From contig CAYZTN010000014.1 of NCBI GenBank assembly GCA_964481385.1, forward strand, positions 1 through 23,152: DNA of 23,152 bases. Reading direction: 5' to 3'. This stretch comes from UMGS1649 sp964481385. Its GTDB lineage: Bacteria; Bacillota; Clostridia; TANB77; CAG-465. The stretch's first letter is position 1, and each line of letters opens with the position of its first letter. A program made the position numbers and the translations under genes. Shown in pieces: positions 22,725 through 23,152 of the stretch. The notes below the pieces were generated by a model, which saw nothing but the letters and a program-made list of their open reading frames with translations, was not told the DNA's origin and ran no database searches.

Positions 22725-23152
22725 TTATGCCGATTTAGATATGGTTTGTTTTTGCTCTTGCAGTTTTTCAACTGTTCGTAACAATTCTTGTTCCGTAGGA
22801 ATATCAAACAGTCCGATAGCGGTAAAATAGATATCTACTTTTACATTGTTGTGAGAATGCTTTTTCTCGTTATTGTGGATTTCTATGCGTTCAATCAGCT
22901 TGTTTACCACTGTTGGTGTGAGTTCTTTTAATTCGGTAAACTCTTGAAGACCTTTGTAAAGCATTTTCAAATCCACTGTCTGTTTTTGCAGTTGTGCCAA
23001 CTGCTTTTCGCTTTCGGCAACTTTTGAAACAAGTTCTTTCTGTTCCGTTTCATATTCACTCGCCATTCTGGAATAGCGTTCGTCGGATAATTTTCCTATG
23101 ATGTTATCCTCGTAAATTCGTGAAAACAATCTGTCTAAATCGGATATTCGTT
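22725..23152 (-). CDS. Large serine recombinase, C-terminal part (partial, runs off the window)
   Basis: The minus-strand frame is open from its TAA stop at 22725 to the window edge, giving about 141 residues of the C-terminal end. The sequence ISDLDRLFSRIYEDNIIGKLSDERYSRM followed by a coiled coil (about 35-70) and TPTVVNKLIERIEIHN is characteristic of the DUF4368-type tail of TnpX/TndX-like large serine recombinases. These enzymes excise and integrate clostridial conjugative and mobilisable elements. The catalytic N-terminal domain lies outside the window. Base composition is clearly richer in G+C than in the neighbouring genes, a sign of recent transfer. The tail is intact as far as it can be seen. 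Confidence 0.88.
   Translation of the reverse strand, partial: RISDLDRLFSRIYEDNIIGKLSDERYSRMASEYETEQKELVSKVAESEKQLAQLQKQTVDLKMLYKGLQEFTELKELTPTVVNKLIERIEIHNNEKKHSHNNVKVDIYFTAIGLFDIPTEQELLRTVEKLQEQKQTISKSA

Overview
The window looks like a chromosomal segment of a low-GC Bacillota, most likely a Clostridia-class and possibly gut-dwelling bacterium. The AT-rich codon use, strong AGGAGG-type ribosome binding sites, sigma-A promoters with 17-bp spacers, MecA, GdpP and the gene order rpsF-ssb-rpsR ... gdpP-rplI-dnaB-tilS-ftsH all fit this. The species cannot be named from the sequence. No rRNA, tRNA or CRISPR array was seen, and no gene-free stretch exceeds about 220 bases.

Layout. (1) 1-1176: a perfect 19-bp inverted repeat followed by 8-bp tandem repeats, a small membrane-anchored hypothetical protein, and ruvA with its own promoter and terminator; ruvB does not follow. 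(2) 1201-4634: the divisome operon ftsE-ftsX-M23 hydrolase, driven by two tandem promoters, with overlapping genes and closed by a terminator. FtsX has an unusual cytoplasmic tail of about 130 residues. (3) 4738-9746: an eight-gene operon for a Tad/Flp-like envelope or pilus machine: TadC-like protein, Flp-like pilin, CpaB/SAF protein, two small unknowns, a 531-residue secreted protein and two TadE-like pseudopilins. No ATPase, TadB or prepilin peptidase is present in the window. It converges on mecA with a 16-bp overlap. (4) 10426-11605: rpsF-ssb-rpsR with a near-consensus promoter and a structured leader.

(5) 11606-15860: an accessory island inserted between rpsR and gdpP. It carries a Schlafen AlbA_2/ATPase/winged-helix regulator, an AAA/DUF4143 ATPase and a class II Fic protein. 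The first and last of these genes are each bracketed by direct repeats that contain a Rho-independent terminator: a 61-nt copy of the end of rpsR plus its terminator, and a 68/70-identical 70-nt repeat. The AlbA_2 gene also carries four 11-bp tandem repeats whose copy number would switch the reading frame. This combination of terminator-carrying repeats without an integrase is the most unusual thing in the window.

(6) 15888-22615: a core operon gdpP-rplI-dnaB-tilS-ftsH (c-di-AMP breakdown, ribosome, replication helicase, tRNA-Ile modification, membrane protease). (7) 22621-23152: two hairpins, then the 3' end of a large serine recombinase on the minus strand with visibly higher GC. This is probably the edge of an integrative element that runs off the window.
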